Shown one piece after another: positions 32,028 through 44,459 of a stretch of 64,000 bases of DNA. Position 1 is the stretch's first letter; the number at the start of each line of letters is the position of its first letter. The translations under genes and the position numbers were made by a program. Below the pieces are notes generated by a model. It was not told where the DNA came from and did no database searches. It saw nothing but the letters and a program-made list of their open reading frames with translations. The stretch is from Absidia repens (lineage: Eukaryota > Mucoromycota > Mucoromycetes > Mucorales > Cunninghamellaceae), in assembly GCA_002105175.1 (NCBI GenBank), contig MCGE01000038.1:124001-188000 (forward strand), written 5' to 3'.

Positions 32028-32112
32028 GCACTTTCTTTTACTTCTGTGATCCAAATCATAGGAAGTGCGTTACGACTAAATTTGTCGCTTTTTTATAATT
32101 TTTTATGTAAGT

Positions 32113-32349
32113 TGTTACGGCTAATTTGGGTAAGAAGCTTGTAACAGAGTAGTGTTTTTGTAGGTTTTTATATTTTTTTGGGTTGGATAGGATGTCTTGA
32201 GTTATCCTTTAGTATAGCTTTTGCTTGTTTAGAGCTTGAAAATAAATTTGTTCCTTAGGCGGAATTTGAAATATCTTGTTCCTGATTCGGACAAAAATAG
32301 AATTGAGAGTAGTGAGCACCAGAACTTTTGTAGATAAAGTCCAACTGTA
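32113..32349. repeat. LTR-like direct repeat, copy 1
   Basis: 237 bases starting TGTTACGGCTAATTTGGG and ending GTCCAACTGTA, repeated at 32977-33214 with about 97% identity by eye. The start resembles LTR family B (TGTTACG). The ends beyond the repeat differ, so these may be partial LTRs or a segmental duplication. Confidence 0.7.
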
Positions 32350-32976
32350 GAGAAAGTTTATAAAAAATAAACTTGGAAAAGTAAAATAAAATAAAAAAGA
32401 AAAGTATTGACCTTTGTTGGTTCAATAAAAATATAGTGTATAACACACAGTAAAAATAAAATAAAAAGGAGGACTTGTAGTCAAAAAATAAAAAAGGTTT
32501 CTATAATCCAATAGAAACAGTAGATAATTTGGTGGTATAATAACCTTTGTACTAAGTTTTATTTGTTAATTGAGAAAACTGATAAAAAAAACTAAAGAGA
32601 AAAGAAAAGAAAAGGATAATAATAAAAAGTTGCGATATATATACTAAATAAAAGTTGATAAATATAAGGGTTCTGTTTTTGTGGTTTTTCGTCTATATAT
32701 GAATTTTGTATTGTTTTTGTTTACGTTGATGGCGGTATTTCATTTTTTATATTTATGGGGGACTATACATCTGAGAGGCCCCAGCTGATCAACTGGTTGA
32801 CATTGAAAATGTCCGCATCAATGAGGCTGGCGGTGTCGTTGATGATGTTGTTGTTGTTGTTGATGTGTTGTTGTTGTTGATATTGTTGTCGGATTCGGAC
32901 TCAGACCGATCCTCGACAAAGTGAACACAAGAACTTATTATGTTATGGCTGTTTTTTAAGTTTTTAATATTGTTAC
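32350..32976. other. DNA between LTR-like direct repeats
   Basis: AT-rich, with a GTT repeat (32840-32885). A short codon-like stretch (ADQLVDIENVRINEAGG, about 32790-32840, + strand) resembles a similar stretch after copy 2 but is too short to name. Confidence 0.4.
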
Positions 32977-33214
32977 TGTTACGGCCAATTTGGGTAAGAA
33001 GCTTGTAACAGAGTAGTGTTTTTTGTAAGTTTTTATATTTTTTTGGGTTGAATAGGATGTCTTGAGTTATCCTTTAGTATAGCTTTTGCTTGTTTAGAGC
33101 TTGATAATAAATTTGTTCCTTAGGCGGAATTTGAAATATCTTGTTCCTGATTCGGACCAAAATAGAATTGAGAGTAGTGAGCACCAGAACTTTTGCAGAT
33201 AAAGTCCAACTGTA
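32977..33214. repeat. LTR-like direct repeat, copy 2
   Basis: Partner of 32113-32349. Confidence 0.7.
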
Positions 33215-33776
33215 TTGATAGGTACTAAGTTGATATATATATTTTGGTTTATAAATGATTATTTATTTATTTTTGTAAGGTACTGTATATGATTGAACTT
33301 TATATATATATATATATATATTGTAGCTGATTGATCCTAATCCATTTGCATTCCCCAAGCTATCAAAGGTTGACGTTGAAGAGGCCCCCGGAAATGGCAC
33401 CAGCCGTGCCGTCGAGACTGGTCGATTGGTTAGTGGTTTCGCCGACATTAGGCTTATGTTCAACCTTTTGTGTGTGATAGAGAGAAAAATAAAATAGAAC
33501 GGTAGCTTTCAAAGTCCGTTCAGGGGCAATTATTTCTAAATGAGAAATATTTAAATAAAAAAGTAAACTGATGATTTGTAGTCAAAATAATATAAAAAAA
33601 AAAAGATAAAATTGATTTCCGAAAACCAAGTTAAAGAACCAGAAAAATAAAATAAAGACTATAGAGTCAAAAAGAGGTTTGTGTTAAAGTAGTTCAAAGT
33701 AGAAATAAATAAAATAAAAAAATAAACAAGCTGCTATATAGATGACAGTAACAAAATAAAAGTAAGGCAGTGATTT
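33215..33776. other. AT-rich repeat flank with a short codon-like block
   Basis: After an (AT)n tract and TTGTAG (33321-33326) there is a codon-like stretch on the + strand, PFAFPKLSKVDVEEAPGNG and onward, to about 33470. It follows a plausible 3' splice site, but no partner exon is seen. It may be a remnant of a captured or retrotransposon gene. The remainder is A-rich with many AATAAAA motifs. Confidence 0.35.
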
Positions 33777-34170
33777 GTAGGATTCTTAATTTGATATCGT
33801 CCCGGTTATGGTATTGAGAAAAAGTCCTCAATACCTGGTATCGATGAGCACCAATACCCAATAGTGGTATTGTCCCCGATACATAAGGTATTAATATTAT
33901 ACAGTTATTGAGAAGCGGCGTTCAAAGTCCCTTTTAAAAAAATCAAACAAATCACCTATCTGTTTTCTTTGTACCTATATCAGTAATAGCGAGTTTCATG
34001 TTATTTCAATGTAATGAAATTAATGCTTTTTTTCGATCAATGGATTTTTTTTTTTTTTTTTAGTATTGATAATCCCGCCAGCAATCATTGATCAAGACTA
34101 ATATCTGCCAGTGGTACCGTACCGCTAAGGCATTGATATTGGTAATCCGCTAACATGGTATTGATCAATA
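33777..34170. mobile_element. Diverged hAT-like fragment (same family as 10962-11887)
   Basis: Starts TAGGATTCTTAATTTGATATCG and carries CCCGGTTATGGTATTGAGAAAAAG, GGTACCGTACCGCTAAGG and GGTATTGATCAATA, all shared with the 73-base repeat units of the 10.9-11.9 kb element. A matching right terminal repeat and target duplication were not found, so it is truncated. Confidence 0.55.
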
Positions 34171-34249
34171 ATAAAGAGAGCATCCATGTAGCGGATGTCG
34201 AATGGTGGTGGGCTACTCCCCACTTGATGATGTTGCATGGTGTTGATTG

Positions 34250-35207
34250 TTGCAAAAAATAAATCCCCAAATCCAGACAAAAAATACATTTGAAATTCCG
34301 CAGCCTGATTTTTCTTTCGCCCATTTTTATTTTTTCCCTCTTTCTCTTCTTTTCTTCATCACAATTGTTTGAGGCTATGGTGGACTTAGATCAGCGTCAG
34401 GACTAGTTTAGAGGGTGTTTCAGCTCAGAGTTTACAAGATACAAGGGGAAACCCTTTCATTTTGGATTCAGGAGTTGGGACCACCATTAGTTGACTTTGA
34501 CTTTTTTCAAAGCCTCCATTAGCCTAGCTTAGTATTAGTTACCTTGTATCTACATCTGAATAAAACATGTCTTTTTTTTACACGATTCAATGAAGAATGT
34601 TCTACTGTCTCCCTCATGTCTTGTACAGTTGATTCCTTATTATTATTGCCTCATTAGATTTGACGCTGACCATTGCTAAATTTCAATAAAAAATGTACAT
34701 TTAATCGTTCTCGTGTATTGCGTTGTAGGCTGTATTCACTCTCATTTTACAATACTTTCCTTTAGATTAGTATTGACCATTATTCAGACCTCACATCAGT
34801 TTCTTTCACATCCTATCCATTCCATCCTTTGTTACAAAGAACTCTCCGCTTCACCTTTATTACCTATCAATACGTTTCAATAAAATATACTGTTTTATTT
34901 ACAAATAATGAAAAAATGTCACAATTGTAGCTGTATTGTGAGTGTTTTTATCGAATACTTGCTCCCTAATCCCCCACTAAAACTACCGCCCGTCCACAGG
35001 AGCTGGTTGGTAGTCTAGGACCAATAATAGCCACTCTTCTGCTCGATCAATCATAAATGAATTCAGGTCGCTTAACATGAAATGTGATAGTATTCCCGTT
35101 CTACCATTCATATCAATCAAACTGGACAGTGTCGCCAATGTAATCCTCACTAGACTAGGACAGAATTTATATACCCAGCTCTTTTCTTTTTCCATATGGT
35201 ATGGTAC

Positions 35208-35275
<68 letters not shown>

Positions 35276-36110
35276 AAACTGAAGCCAGCTAACTTCAAGG
35301 AGCCGCATATTATGCTGTAAAATGGCGGTGGATTTAATTTAATCGAAGAGCCGCCAGGTGCGCCATCATTCGCAGCACACACTTGCAGTAGAATAATTTT
35401 TTGAAAAAATGAGAATGATTTGAAATTGAATATAAAAAATTGTAGTAATTAAGGCTGTGTCTTGTTGAACTGCATCATCTGTACAGTTTAGAAAGTGGAG
35501 CATTGCATGAGCAGCACTGTACCCGATTTATCATCCGACCGTAGCCTTCGCCAGCTGCACAGATTACAAACACACTACAAGGAACCTGCTGAAATAATAA
35601 ACAGCAATAATATAGTGATACAATGGTAAAATGTAAGCTAATTATATTCTACCATGGGCGCGAAAGGCTAAATGGATACATTTTACTGAAGCACAACAAT
35701 ATTCGGCACGAAACAAAAGAGGACGGTGGTACTAAAAAACGAGCCTACTGCACAAGACATGAAGGAAACTAATGGGTCATTTTTCATTGAAATATGTGAA
35801 AAAAGACATATTTTATTCAGATGAATATACAAACTATGACAAACTAATAAAGGCTACAAGAAGCCAGCTAATGGGTGGTCACAAATCCTGAATCTTAAAT
35901 GAAAGGGTTCCTCCATGCATCTTGTAATCCCTATTCTGAAACCCGTTCTAAACTAGTCCTGACACTAATCTAGGATCATCTTCACCTCAAAGAGGTTACA
36001 ACGATGAAGAAAGTAGGAGAGAAAAAAAAAAAAAGAAAGAAATGGACGAAAATAAAACCCACGTGTGCGGGGGCTTGAACTTGTGAATGTAGCCTATCGC
36101 TGAACTGCAG
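34250..36110. mobile_element. R1 element with long inverted arms, full-length copy
   Basis: Left arm (about 34250-34600, + strand) and right arm (about 35760-36080, − strand) are inverted copies of one sequence: CACGTG-adjacent head, CT-rich tract, AGGACTAGTTT, RGATGCATGG/GGAAACCCTTTC and AATAAAAYATGTC. The interior left and right of centre also aligns with the second copy at 54840-56960, e.g. TTTTACTGAAGC near 35680 and 56540. No transposase or reverse transcriptase is present. The outer head contains a tRNA-like B box (AGTTCAAGCCCCCG, minus strand near 36070). It may be a fold-back DNA element or a pair of tRNA-related SINEs in opposite orientation. Confidence 0.65.
35209..35273 (+). repeat. 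65-base poly-A run
   Basis: Uninterrupted A run inside the R1 interior. It is absent from the homologous position of the 54.8-57.0 kb copy, so it is either expansion or the tail of a retroposed sequence. Confidence 0.85.
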
Positions 36111-36417
36111 CTCTGTCTTGATGGATATAACACGACTACACATACTATATTACTCATAATAACAATATATTTTCTCCGTTGATATCGTTATTGTGAGTTC
36201 CTAATGTACTATTTATCACAACATACACAAAATTATTCATCATTCAATACAATTTTTTTTTTTTATTGTTCAAATCTATACATACAGTAAAATCCTAAAT
36301 CTAATTCTCGGACTGCTACTGAACTAATACTAATACTAACGGATAAATAAAGGGGAGGAGCGGAGGGGAAAACACCATTGGATTCCAAAAAAAACAAAAC
36401 AAAACAATAACCCAAGT
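36111..36417. other. Downstream flank of the E2 gene, no gene seen
   Basis: AT-rich DNA, probably the 3' UTR and downstream region of the minus-strand E2 gene. No other feature recognised. Confidence 0.45.
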
Positions 36418-38266
36418 TTAGCGAAGTTCACTAGCCAACAAAGCCGGGTTTTCAATCAGTGTTTTCCACAAATTTCCAAAGCGAGCAATCGTGGCACCAT
36501 CGATAATACGGTGATCAGCAGACCAGCTGACAGGCATGACCTGTTTGGCAATGACGGTACCATTGTCATCGAACCGTGGCAGAGTTTGCATGCGACCCAG
36601 GGCAACAATGGCCATTTCGGAGGCAATCACCACGGGGCTTGCGTAAGTGCCAGATATCGCGCCAATGTTGGAGAGAGTGATTGTGCCGCCTTGCAAATCA
36701 GAGAGAGGTATAGCATTTTTCTTACCCAAATCAGTCAGACGAGTCAATTCAGAGGCAACTTCAAAGATGGTTTTGGATTCGACATTCTTGATGTTGGGAA
36801 CAATCAGACCTTGAGGAGTATCCATAGCAATACCAATGTTGTGCGCCGATCGATAAGTAATCTTGATGTCGTTCACATTGGCATCTGTGGGTTGTTGACC
36901 AATGGTGGCGTTCAATACAGGATATTGACGGAGTGCGATAGACATACATTTGATAAAAATAGGAAGGTAGGATATTTTGTTGAAGGAGTGAACACCAGGA
37001 TGTTTTTGCAAATGCTGATTCAAAGCACCACGATATTCAGTCGTAGCGTTCAATTCGATTTCGTCCTTGTACCCAAGTTGAGGGATTGCCAATGATTTTG
37101 TCATGGATTTAAACATCGCTTTTTGCATGGTTGTCATAGGTTCAGATCGATCACTTGGTCCCGCCAAATCGTTCATAATGCTTGCACCAGAGCCTTGCGA
37201 AGAAGTAGAAATGTCATCTGCAAAAGATAAAAATGAAAATAATCAATTATCAATCTACTATTTCATGCTCATCATCTTTTTTCCCCCTGTTTTCATTTAC
37301 TTTGTTTTCCAGAAGCATAGTCCATGATATCCTCTTTCATCACACGACCATTTGCACCAGAGCCAGCCACTTGAGAAATATCTACATTTTGTTCCTTCGC
37401 CAATCTTCGCACTGCAGGTGTAGCCAGAGTCAACTCAGAAGGGGTGACATTGCCAGCATCCTTGTCGAATGTTTTATCCGTTGTAGCATTAGATGATGAT
37501 GGTGTATTTGTTGGAGTTGGAGTTGGAGTAGGGGCGGGTGTCGAAGCTGCTGTACCAGACGCTGTTGTACCATCATCCATGCCGTCTGTCGTTTCAATAT
37601 CAACCAAGGGTTCACCAACTTTAGCAATATCATGTACACTGTGGTATAATTTGGAAACTTTCCCAGCAAAGCGAGACGTGATTTCTACAGAGGCCTTGTC
37701 TGATTGTACTTCACAAATCTTGTCAAATTCTGCCACTGTTTGCCCAGGTTCCACAAACCTATGCCATCACACAAAATAAAACAATAGTTGTCTTAGTGTC
37801 GTATACAATAATAAGGAGAGCATTCCGATGCGATGATCGTGAAAGCAAAGTATATACAATACAATATTCAATAAAATCAATTACCATTGAATCACTTCAC
37901 ATTCAGTAATACCTTCACCAATATCGGCAAGGAGAAAGGGTTTCACCATTTGCTGGTGACTAGAAGCATGAAGCGACCGACGAGACAGGTGCATGATCGA
38001 TTTAAGAGGCAGACCCGAAGACGCTTGTTGTCGAGATGGCGTAGCAATAAGTGATACATGACCTGTAGATAACATACGTTGACCAGACTAATGATATCAG
38101 AAAAGTAGTATAAGTTAGTTATATAGATAAGAGCGATTGAAAGATTTTCCTTAAGAAAAAAAAAAAAACAACTTACCGTGAGAAAAAGGGATTTGTGATG
38201 AATGGGCTTCACCAAAGTCAGTAGCCGGGAGGCTTTCGAAATGGTATGGAATCGAGTATACATCAT
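36418..38266 (-). CDS. Branched-chain alpha-keto acid dehydrogenase E2 (lipoamide acyltransferase)
   Basis: Mitochondrial dihydrolipoyl transacylase (DBT type) that forms the core of the branched-chain keto acid dehydrogenase complex and moves acyl groups from E1 to CoA in Val/Leu/Ile breakdown. Four exons (38177-38266, 37885-38087, 37301-37758, 36418-37217) make exactly 517 codons, 516 residues. The basic N terminus (MMYTRFHTISKASRLL) looks like a mitochondrial presequence. A lipoyl domain follows (LADIGEGITECEV, lipoyl-Lys in QSDKASVEI), then a Thr/Pro linker, the E1/E3-binding domain (TPAVRRLAKEQNVDISQVAGSG) and the catalytic domain with SWSADHRIIDGAT (His and Asp of HxxxDG). One lipoyl domain and the ADIGEGI phrase favour the branched-chain enzyme over pyruvate or 2-oxoglutarate E2. 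Two consecutive ATGs begin the frame; either may be used. Confidence 0.92.
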
Positions 38267-39811
38267 TGCCTCAATAGCGTAGAAAAGAGTAGGGTAATAT
38301 TATGTATTTAAAAAAGAAGAGAGAAAAAAGCGAAATGAAAAAAAAAAGTGGGGGAAAAATTATAGACACGACAAAAACGGTGACCCGTGGGAAAAATTAA
38401 AAAGGCCGGATCAACTTCACAACTGACTGCTTTTGAACTGTTGATAAGGATTTTGGGGATGGCAGGCCAAGAAGGGAGTGGTTATAAAATAAGCTCACTT
38501 TAGTTGTGTTGCGCAACTTCGCTTTAGATTGTATATTCGGTAAAAAGCAGTGTAAAAATGACAGCGTCTCTGAGACCTGTCTGTGCTACACTGTACGGAC
38601 TGAATTGTACATACAGTATACTGTGTGTTTTATTCACGTCCTCCTCACTTGGGAGTTTGTGTTGTCAAAGGTTTGAAAAATGCATCATAACGAAGTTTCA
38701 GCTCATACGGGTTGAGAAACTGTCTGCGTTGACTTCCCACAACCTCAAAATTTGCCTAATCCAAAATGAACCACTCCGCCTAACTAACATGTATGCTCCT
38801 GGAATTGTTTTAGTGGACCGAAATTTTCTTTTTGTCGTAAGCTCGTCCTCTGAACTCTCGTATATAATTTGGCATTAGGCCATCCAAGACTACTTGAGCA
38901 AGACAAAACTGTTATCATCGTATATGAAAACCTTCCTACTGGAAATACCCGTAGATTTAATGGACCAAAGTCCTGTACAATATTTTTCACCGAAATACTG
39001 CCCCTTATTTGCATGAAGCTCTGTTAAAAAGGTGCTTCAAGTTACTGTATTGTTTTAGTTTCATTGAAATACCGAAGGTTTTAATTATAATTATTCGTGG
39101 ACATCATTTCTGTTTTATTTCGGACAGCCACTAATCGATTCAGCTCCAAACCCGCACTTGGCTACAGTGTTTAAACTTTCAATTGAGACGAAGTGCGATT
39201 TTTTCTGGGTGACGGGGATTAGAATTGAGATGAGCGGTTGATTTTTTTGAGACACCTGCTAGAATTTCAGACGCTTTGAAATGAAATTAAGATGTAGGCA
39301 GATTTACTTTAAGACGTCCAGAAAATAAAAATTGAGATGCATCAAAAAAATTGACATGGGCAGCTGCAAACCTTTTCCCAGGAATCTACACATGCTACCA
39401 ATTTTTTTTTCCCACCCCAAATTTATTATACCACTGCCTTAATTTATTTTACCCTCGTCTCAATCTAAAGTTAATAAACTATAGTGAAATAAGACGTATT
39501 TTGAGATCATCAAGTTTCGCGATGCATCATATGCATCCATCATTCACAATCACTCTTACTGCGCTAGCTCATACAATACTAGATAACTAGTTTAGGATAG
39601 TAAATTGTGTGCCATGATCATCATCCATGTATTCAAATGCGAGTCAAGACAAAAAAATGTCATTCTGCGGTGTTCGGACGGGATTTAAAATCAATTATCT
39701 TTTTTCTTTGCCTTTACAGCACCCAACTAAACCTGTATACCCGATCCTATATACTTTACCTATATTTCACAACAAATCCTCAGAACCACCCATTTCTTTT
39801 TCATACATAGA
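38267..39811. other. Divergent intergenic region, no gene seen
   Basis: Lies between divergent genes and so presumably holds both promoters. A 106-codon frame at 38558-38878 has no domain and is not extended by plausible exons. No repeat family from elsewhere in the window was recognised here. Confidence 0.5.
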
Positions 39812-42216
39812 ATGGGACAAGCGTCTCGCTCCATGAATCCATCACAAGACAATACGTATGACGATATTCTTTCCTCCAGTGACACCAGTGCTATCAGTAG
39901 CGGCGAAAACTCTTCAACCCACTCACCTGACTCTACCTCCAATACTATGATCATGGACAATAATTCACATATCACATCTACGGAGAACTTTATGGTGAGT
40001 ATCAAAAAAAAAAGGAAAAAAAGTGTTACAGTAGCGTTTTGTTGAACTACGCTACTGTTAACTTCAGACAAAATAAATGTTGGCTCTAACTCTAGTCCTC
40101 TTTTCCCGTCTCTCTCCACTGCCCCTCTCTCTCTCTCTGTCTCTCTCTCTCTCGCTTTCTCTCTCTCTTTCTCTTCTATTTTTCCTTCTATCACCGGTGC
40201 CTATATTATAGGAGTACCTTCCACGATACGACGGGGACAAGCGACTACTCATGGATACTACAGGGGAAGATGATGATATTTGTCTACAAGCTATCCCAGG
40301 TAAGATATGATTTACGGTTTACTATTTCTCCTTCGTAAATGCTCACTCTTTCATCAACCATATATTTTTACAAAGGAAATAATAGGGACCTGGGAAATAT
40401 GTCAAAAGAATCCTGGTCTGAATACCGTCCTGGTTTTCTCCACTATCCAAGTTTTCAATCGAAAATACTCTCTCCACTTCCCGGGATCTTCCAAACACTA
40501 CAACTTCGTAATCCAGATGCTCAGCCTTCACCATCAGCGGCCACATCAACAACAGATAAGATGACAGCTTTGCGATCACAATGCGACATACCTTTGGACA
40601 ATGACAAAAACGATGATACAGTACAGGCTATTCATGTCGCTATAGACGAACTCGCAGCGATGATGAATACCCGTAGTCTTTTATCCGAACACGCCAGCAG
40701 CTATGCAGAAGAACAACTTGTAAAACATCCGGATGAGGACAGTATGACAACGACCACCCCAGTATCATCTTTTATCGATTCTAGTATACCCAAGCCTTCA
40801 ATAACTCCACCATCATCCGATTTTAACTTTGATGACAATGCAGCTTTATTATGTTCTGAACATACATCATCACAAGCAATTCATTCACCATCCTTGGATA
40901 AGCATTCTCGCAGGATTACCACTAGCACTTTACCTGCGGGATTCCAATTCTCTTTTGCCAACCCTTCTTCTCAAATATCACCTATTTATGATGATCATCA
41001 AACCAATACAAAAGAAACTCATCAACCGACAGTCATTCACCAACGAAAAATATTACCATTACCGAAAACAAGAGTCCAACGAACACAATTGCAACAATTA
41101 ACACCCATGTCTTCAGAATTCACATTTAAGGCCCCATACATCCCAACGACAAATTCAAAAATGGAAAGGAAGAATCCAGACAACAATGTACTCACCGTAA
41201 CAAACCTCCACACCTATGATAATCGAACAAATGGCGATGCAACTTCTCAAGACTACACCAAAAAAGCAAAGCGAAGTGGAGATCGATACACTGACGATGA
41301 CGATGATGATGGCGATGGTGGATGTGGTGATGGAATGTTATATAGAACATGCAACAGATACAGTAATAGCAACAAGGCGACGGGATATTCTACAACAACA
41401 CACTCACTAGATTCTTCTGAAATCGATGGAAAAAGACTATTAGATTCACAATATTCATTTCTGCCACCATCCCTTTTACAAAATTCGTTTCTGCAACCTT
41501 TATCGATTACGAACAAGGAATCATCGGAATCATCGGAATCATCATCACCATCACCATCACCATCACTAGCTCTTCAGAATGTATCAACAAAATCACCACC
41601 AGAGCCAACCTTCATATCACCAAGAATAAAACCGGTACCATCATCATCACCATCACACAGTAAAAAAAATTACAAGAATGGATCATCAGCAACACGAATG
41701 TCTGCAGCACATACTGACAGCAATCGAAGAACTGTTAATAGCACCGATACCAATAGAAATACCCGAGGAAAGCAACACGGCAAACAACATCCCTCACCAT
41801 CGTCATCAGCATCGAGTGATAGAATAACACCCAATTCACGTCGAAAGGGCAAGAATGGACGGATCGACGAAATGCAATACCAATATCACGGCGGCGGGGG
41901 CGGAAAGAATGACAACAGTTTAGACATTGTGACATCAACCTTGGGACCGGATGATTGGATTTGCCTTTTTTGCCAGTACGAAATATTCAAAAATGGGTGG
42001 CTCACTGCAAAACGAAAACAACAGGTGCAGGAACAAAGGAAACGGATCATTCAAAAACGGCTCGAACATAGGCTAGCACAACAGCACCACCAGCATGCTC
42101 AACCTTCTTTGGAACGACAAAAACAACATCACGCACAAAATAAGGATAATGGACTCGACGACAGCAAGACAATACCTCATAAAATGATTCAATTGGATGC
42201 AAACTCTGTGACTTGA
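39812..42216 (+). CDS. Unknown Ser/Thr-rich protein with conserved C-terminal Cys-x2-Cys block
   Basis: Three exons (39812-39994, 40212-40299, 40376-42216) make exactly 704 codons, 703 residues. Most of it is low-complexity: Ser/Pro/Thr-rich, with an Asp/Gly stretch (TDDDDDDGDGGCGDG), SSESSESS and Gly runs, and basic segments, so largely disordered. The only ordered-looking part is near the C terminus: GPDDWICLFCQYEIFKNGW followed by a basic helix (RKQQVQEQRKRIIQKRLEHRL) and His/Gln-rich tail. I recall similar DDW(I/V)CLFC(Q/E)YE(I/L) segments at the C termini of uncharacterised fungal proteins, so this is probably a conserved fungal family, but I cannot give a function. An intron 1 CT microsatellite (40125-40180) is unusually long. 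A poly-adenylation-like AATAAAAA lies at 42331. Confidence 0.75.
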
Positions 42217-44189
42217 ACGATGGTGGTAGTATTAGTATTAGTATTAGTATCAGTATCAGTAGTAGTTTTAGTTATCTCATTAGTATAGTATTATTCCCCG
42301 CCTTTACCTCTATATCATAGTTGCAACATTAATAAAAACCGAATTCGATTGACTATTTGATTCCTTTTGACTTTTATTGACTGATATGTTGGACAAATAA
42401 ACAGAAAACAAGGAATTATAGTTTTAGGAAAAGGCAGAGAAAGTTACACACAAGTTCGTGAAACGAACGAAATATGTATTATACTCTCCACTGATCATAA
42501 TGGCTGAAAAGGAACAACATACCAAATCTCGACAGAATGAAGTTTATACTGTAGGACAGGGTCAAATATGGATATCTTTTTTTTTATAGTTTTGAAAAAA
42601 GGATAAGGGCATTTTCACTTAAATAGTCAATTCTGGTTATTTTTCGTCACTTGGTCATTACTGTGATTACGCTCACTCCGTTTTGCTACAGGTCTTTAAT
42701 GTGGCGAAAAAGTCACACCCCTTTTTTATTTTTATTTTTTTGGCTCGGAAGAAGTGAAAAATAGCTCACCCAGTTTTTGTGCCTACATGTATTACACTAA
42801 ATCAGAATTTGATGCTTCTTTTATCCATGTCTGGAAATATATATGTATTTTTTTCTCAGGGTAGGGTAGCAATCTTTTTTTTTCTTTTACTTTCTTTCTC
42901 GGGTATGATGGCACGGAACTTAAAAAAGAAAGCATTAAGGAGAACATCAGGAAGGGAAAAAAAATATGTCGAATATAGTCAATGTATAAAAACAGCAACT
43001 TGCAGTAAACGACATAAGACATCATCTATTGAGTGACATCACGTCTTGTAAAAAATATTATGCAAGTGGTTTCTTTTTAAGGAATCTATCATGTTGATTT
43101 ACCAGTTGTCCGGTTTATTCCCACCGCCTGTGACCGAGAACGCAATCTCAGGGGTCATTGTCGGATTTTTAATTTGCATTACCTGAAACTCATTTTGGTG
43201 GACTTGTTTGGGTCTTAAACGTTGAAGAAAAAAGAGATCATATTCTTGATAGGATAAAAAGAAAACCCCCAATCAGATTTGCATTAGTTTTTGCAGTTTA
43301 TCAACAAAGGAATGATAAAGCTTTTTTTTCGCTTTCCGCCCCCGAAAATAAGAAGAACTGTTCGTTACACGTAACATCTTGAGCTTCTACTTTACAATAT
43401 CATCTATGTAAGAAATAAAAAACGGTTATTCTCATTGTATAGGATACATAATCATATAACTCATAAATGAGTGACCATATATATATATATTTATATATTT
43501 ATATATAGCCCTGTTATGTAGAATTAACCAGCGAAATCAGTGGAACTGATGCGGCAGTAAGGTCAACGATATTGTAATCCAGAAAAGGGAATATGTTTCT
43601 TTTTAAGGATGCTATACGGGCACAAGTATTATCATTTCAATTTTAGCTAGTTTTCGCACCTGATTAAAAAAGCTTTATCTTTTGCCACTTCTATTTTCTC
43701 ACATAAAAGTATTTAATTTTTCTTTACATAACCTGTATATAGTACAGTCCTTGTTATCCTGACAATATCGATATGTCAGTTTACAACATAAGGTGGTGGA
43801 TTATCTTTTACTGTATCTTGAAGAACTTAAGAAAAAAACAAACCATTATTTTATAGACACATACTTTTCCTTCTGAGAAATAAAGATGTTTAATAAAGAG
43901 GATCTCTCCAGTACTTCCAAATACAGATATTTGAACCTGATTTAGTATTAATTGATGGTTTCTTAACTGCTGATACTTTGTGAAGGAACACGGTTGTTGG
44001 CCAATCATTTTAAACCCCGCGCCATAAATCTTATAAAATATGTGTGGAGATTTCGGATTTTTATTTCTTTACTTTTCTTTCTTATTTTCTTGACTTTTTT
44101 TTTTTATTTTATTCTCCCTTCTGTAGCATATCCATTTTTTTTTTTGATCTAATACTGAATAGTCTAATATAATACCAAAGCCACTGACT
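42217..44189. other. Intergenic, no gene seen
   Basis: Contains the 3' flank of the preceding gene, an (AT)n tract (43480-43507), and upstream sequence of the OPT gene. Near 43126-43154 a stem of TGACC+GAGA with TCTC+GGTCA can form around ACGCAA, followed by a T5 run; a structured RNA cannot be excluded. Short ORFs are not supported. Confidence 0.45.
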
Positions 44190-44426
44190 ATGGATACAGA
44201 ATATGTTACTGAAAAGGTCGATGACATTGGCTACAAAAAAACGGAATACGGTCACTACGATGAAAAAGCGGCTGACAAGGATGTCGAACCAGTGAATGAT
44301 TCTGCCACTGAAGAAGAAGAAGACTCACCCATTGAAGAAGTTCGATCGGTGGTGCCAAAGTAAGTTGACAAAAATAAATAAAATAACAACACATGAACAA
44401 AACATGGCGCATGAATTCATTTGTTT

Positions 44427-44459
<33 letters not shown>

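Noticed and set aside
35077..35292. ORF with long poly-Lys tail
   Set aside because: Produced by the 65-base poly-A run inside the R1 element.
38558..38878. 106-codon ORF between the E2 and the unknown gene
   Set aside because: No recognisable domain and no flanking splice logic. Sits in a likely promoter region.
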